A stretch of 64,000 nt of DNA from Paenibacillus sp. Soil750 (GTDB lineage: Bacteria; Bacillota; Bacilli; Paenibacillales; NBRC-103111). The position numbers were made by a program, and so were the translations under genes. The DNA lies in assembly GCF_001428045.1 (NCBI RefSeq), contig NZ_LMSD01000001.1, positions 620,001-684,000 of the forward strand, in the 5' to 3' direction. Under the pieces are notes generated by a model. The model did not search any database, had not been told where the DNA came from, and was given only the letters and a program-made list of their open reading frames with translations. Numbering within the stretch: position 1 is the first letter of the stretch; the number at the start of each line of letters is the position of its first letter. Of this stretch, positions 61,781 through 64,000 are shown one piece after another.

Positions 61781-62629
61781 CTATTGCAAAACAGCCGACT
61801 GCCGATAACGCAGCGGTGTCATTTTCGTCATTTGACGGAACACACGTCCGAATTGCACGAGGGAACCGAAGCCGACTTGCTCAGCGATCACGATGACTTT
61901 CAACCTCGTTGTAGCTAACAGCCTCTGAGCTTCTTGTACTCGAACGAGATTCACATATTCAACCAGCGAAAATCCGGTGATTTCCTTAAACATTCGGCTT
62001 AAATAGGCGGAGCTGATTTCGAATCGTTCTGCAAGCTCCTCGAGTCTCATCGGTTCAGCGAAATGGGCGTTAATAAATCGCACGATAGTAGATATTTTCC
62101 GGTGCAGGGGAGAAACGTGTTCGGGTGAGGTGACCGGATGTATGCGAACGAAACGTGCCGTGAATAGTAACAACTCGATTAAAAAGTGTGTCATGGCAAA
62201 AGTTTGCCCCATTGCAGGCTCCTTGGCTTCATGGATTAATTTACCTAGCATGTCTTCAACAAGACGCCGAGTGGGCAGATCGAGCCGTAATACAGGCGTA
62301 TCATGCGTGAAGGCATCCAGTAAGAAAGGTGCCGCTTCTTTCGTATCTTCCAAAATGCTGTCGCTAAAATTAATGACGACTCTCGCATGACCGAGTTTAT
62401 CTGAGTCGGAGGTGGCATGAAGTTCACGTCGATTGATGAGGACCAAATCTCCTGGAAGAATGAGATAGGAACGATCACGAATGAAATACATGCGTTCTCC
62501 TTCGTATAAATAGTAGAGTTCATACATATCATGCATGTGCTGGGTCCTCTCAAAAGATCCAGAGCGATGAATATGCTGGATGTAGAAAGGGCCTTCATCT
62601 TCATTGCCGAAGGTGACGGTACGTGACAT
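61781..62629 (-). CDS. AraC-family transcriptional regulator
   Basis: A 283-residue regulator with an N-terminal cupin-type sugar-binding domain (about 12-150: HMHDMYELYYLYEGER, LPGDLVLINRRELHA) and a C-terminal AraC double helix-turn-helix (EELAERFEISSAYLSRMFKEITG, then VIAEQVGFGSLVQFGRVFRQMTKMTPLRYR). The frame extends to 62674, but AAGGAG spacing supports the ATG at 62629. It is divergent from uxaE and convergent with the alpha-galactosidase, so its likely target is uxaE. Confidence 0.9.
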   Translation of the reverse strand: MSRTVTFGNEDEGPFYIQHIHRSGSFERTQHMHDMYELYYLYEGERMYFIRDRSYLILPGDLVLINRRELHATSDSDKLGHARVVINFSDSILEDTKEAAPFLLDAFTHDTPVLRLDLPTRRLVEDMLGKLIHEAKEPAMGQTFAMTHFLIELLLFTARFVRIHPVTSPEHVSPLHRKISTIVRFINAHFAEPMRLEELAERFEISSAYLSRMFKEITGFSLVEYVNLVRVQEAQRLLATTRLKVIVIAEQVGFGSLVQFGRVFRQMTKMTPLRYRQSAVLQ

Positions 62630-62773
62630 AGGCGCTGCTCCTTGTTTGGAAATGAGGTAACTGAAGTATATCATATTTTTTAGTGAAAAATATGAACAGT
62701 TCTCGCGAAAAATAGGAATAGATGAAGAGAAAACGCTCCTTACTTGCGATAAAATGGATGTATAGATGAAATA

Positions 62774-62785
62774 GCAAGCGCTTGC
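62774..62785. promoter_or_regulatory. LacI-family/CcpA-like operator
   Basis: GCAAGCGCTTGC is a perfect 12-bp palindrome with the central CG typical of LacI/GalR-family operators, including cre. It lies 20 bases before the uxaE start, just upstream of the ribosome-binding site. Confidence 0.55.
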
Positions 62786-62805
62786 ACAAATAGGAGGAAA
62801 TTGAA

Positions 62806-64000
62806 CATGAACGCACTTATAGAAGCAGTACGCGCAGGAAAAGTAAACGACTTCTCATCCGAGGTTATTAAAGTGTATACATCTTCCCTCACCCAAGTGG
62901 GAGATACAACATTGCTTATGGTACGCACAACAGAGGGAAAACGACTAATCGTCGTAGGATCTGGCGAATTGTTCGACCAACTGCAAGGTGAAATCGTAGA
63001 TGGAGAGAAAGTAGCCCCACTTACACATGAAAATCGCTTGATTATCAATCAATTTTTGCCATACACAGCACCACAAGCGTTCGGAACACAAGTAGCAACA
63101 ATGGGTTTAGGCGATCGACTTGGTATCGCAAGTCCTGGTCATATCCAAACGATCCGCGGCAAAGATATTCGTCCTGTATTGGCGCAACAAAGTATTCGTG
63201 AGCTAGCTTTGACTGGTCGCACCTATGAGGATGTATTGGATGCAGCGGCTTATGCGGTTCTGCAAGAGGGCTATACAGACGGATACGGTGCTGATGGCGA
63301 CCACTTGAAGAAAGAAGAGGACATCGAGTACGCGTTGCGTCTTGGTTTTACGATGTTGACGCTAGATTGCTCCGAGAATATCGACAACACGATTGAATCC
63401 ATGAGCGAAGCAGAAATCGCAGCAAAATATGAGCAACTGCCTGCTAGCCTGCGCAGCCGCTATGAAGAGCGCTACCTGCAAACAGCACCAAATGTACCAG
63501 GAGCTACTCTTGCTTATACAGCGGAAGCTTTGAAGAAAGATGTGCTGATCTATGATGCAGCTATTAATTTCATGGAAGCGATCTACCGTAAGTATATCGT
63601 TACACTTGATCGTGCGGTTGATTTCGAAATTTCCATTGATGAAACAGCGACGCCAACTTCCCCAGAGGCACATTATTTGGTAGCCAATGAGCTACGTGAC
63701 CGTGGTGTTACGATTTTCAGCATGGCGCCACGCTTCTGTGGTGAGTTCCAAAAAGGGATCGACTACATCGGAGATATCGCGCAATTTGAGCGTGAGCTAG
63801 CTAGTCATGCTGCGATTGCTGTTCATTTTGAATACAAGCTAAGCATCCATTCCGGCAGTGATAAATTCAGTGTGTTCCCATTGATCGGGCAATACACGAA
63901 TGGTTTGTTCCACATCAAAACAGCGGGTACAAATTGGCTCGAAGCGGTACGTGTTGTAGCGAAAGTGAACCCTACGCTGTATCGCCGTATGCACCAATTT
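62806..64000 (+). CDS. uxaE: Tagaturonate epimerase UxaE (partial, runs off the window)
   Basis: An open frame of 398 codons to the window end, starting at ATG with AGGAGG 8 bases upstream. The protein matches UxaE, which epimerises tagaturonate to fructuronate in galacturonate catabolism: GLGDRLGIASPGHI, LAQQSIREL, QEGYTDGYGADGDHLK, SIDETATPTSPE and SIHSGSDKFSVFP are family blocks. Family length is near 480, so about 80-100 residues are missing beyond 64000. The upstream operator suggests repression by a LacI-type regulator or CcpA, and the divergent AraC gene a second control. Confidence 0.88.

Overview
The window reads as a chromosomal segment of a spore-forming, Gram-positive bacterium of the Paenibacillus type. 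This is inferred from strong AGGAGG ribosome-binding sites with frequent GTG/TTG starts, a Spo0E-like phosphatase, a Phe T-box, a SigW-type promoter before pspA, YesM/YesN-type two-component genes beside carbohydrate ABC transporters, and the Bacillus-like order pheS-pheT-zapA-cvpA-mutS2-yshE. No rRNA, tRNA or CRISPR array was seen, and no intact insertion sequence.

Layout. 1-5.3 kb: a lone receiver domain and an Hpt-REC-GGDEF-REC phosphorelay/c-di-GMP protein, NikR with a histidine-rich tail, DUF2203, a CopC-CopD copper protein and a small conserved-looking ORF. 5.3-10.1 kb: glutaminase and aldo/keto reductase (minus strand), signal peptidase I, and a MarR-regulated 14-TM drug exporter. 10.1-22.1 kb: the T-box-controlled pheST operon, then a very large ZapA-type protein (718 aa) carrying 15 heptads followed by 28 exact 11-residue repeats, then CvpA. 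Where Bacillus has polX there is instead a 29-unit heptanucleotide satellite with G-quadruplex potential, a degenerate 75-bp tandem repeat, an orphan IS1595-type zinc-ribbon gene behind two LexA-like boxes, a CuA lipoprotein and a holin-like membrane protein; mutS2 follows. 22.1-29.2 kb: pspA (SigW-type promoter), a yshE-like DUF350 gene, a 27-residue membrane peptide, a zinc-ribbon protein, an MFS transporter, cysteine synthase, an alaR/alaT-like pair, a Spo0E-like gene and a lipoprotein.

29.2-40.2 kb is a cobalamin-riboswitch operon: BtuF/C/D-type uptake, cobT, cobU, cbiB, cobS, cobD, cobQ and a PduO-type adenosyltransferase, ending in an RluA-family pseudouridine synthase. These genes import corrinoids, adenosylate them and build the nucleotide loop; corrin-ring genes are absent from the window. 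40.2-46.2 kb holds an ArsC/Spx-like protein, an M50 membrane protease, an aminotransferase, two translationally coupled DGQHR (DndB-like) proteins with no other dnd gene nearby, and two small unknown proteins, one behind a sequence matching the sigma-K consensus.

46.2-51.3 kb: a 1080-aa double GT-C glycosyltransferase with a discoidin-like middle, an FMN reductase and a YpcP-type 5'-3' exonuclease. 51.3-61.7 kb: a carbohydrate island with a cre-controlled binding protein, a YesM/YesN pair, a second binding protein, two permeases and a GH36 alpha-galactosidase. The window ends with a minus-strand AraC regulator divergent from uxaE (tagaturonate epimerase), which runs off the edge.

The strongest candidates for something undescribed are the ZapA-heptad-hendecad protein, the orphan DGQHR pair, and the repeat/orphan-zinc-ribbon block in the polX slot.
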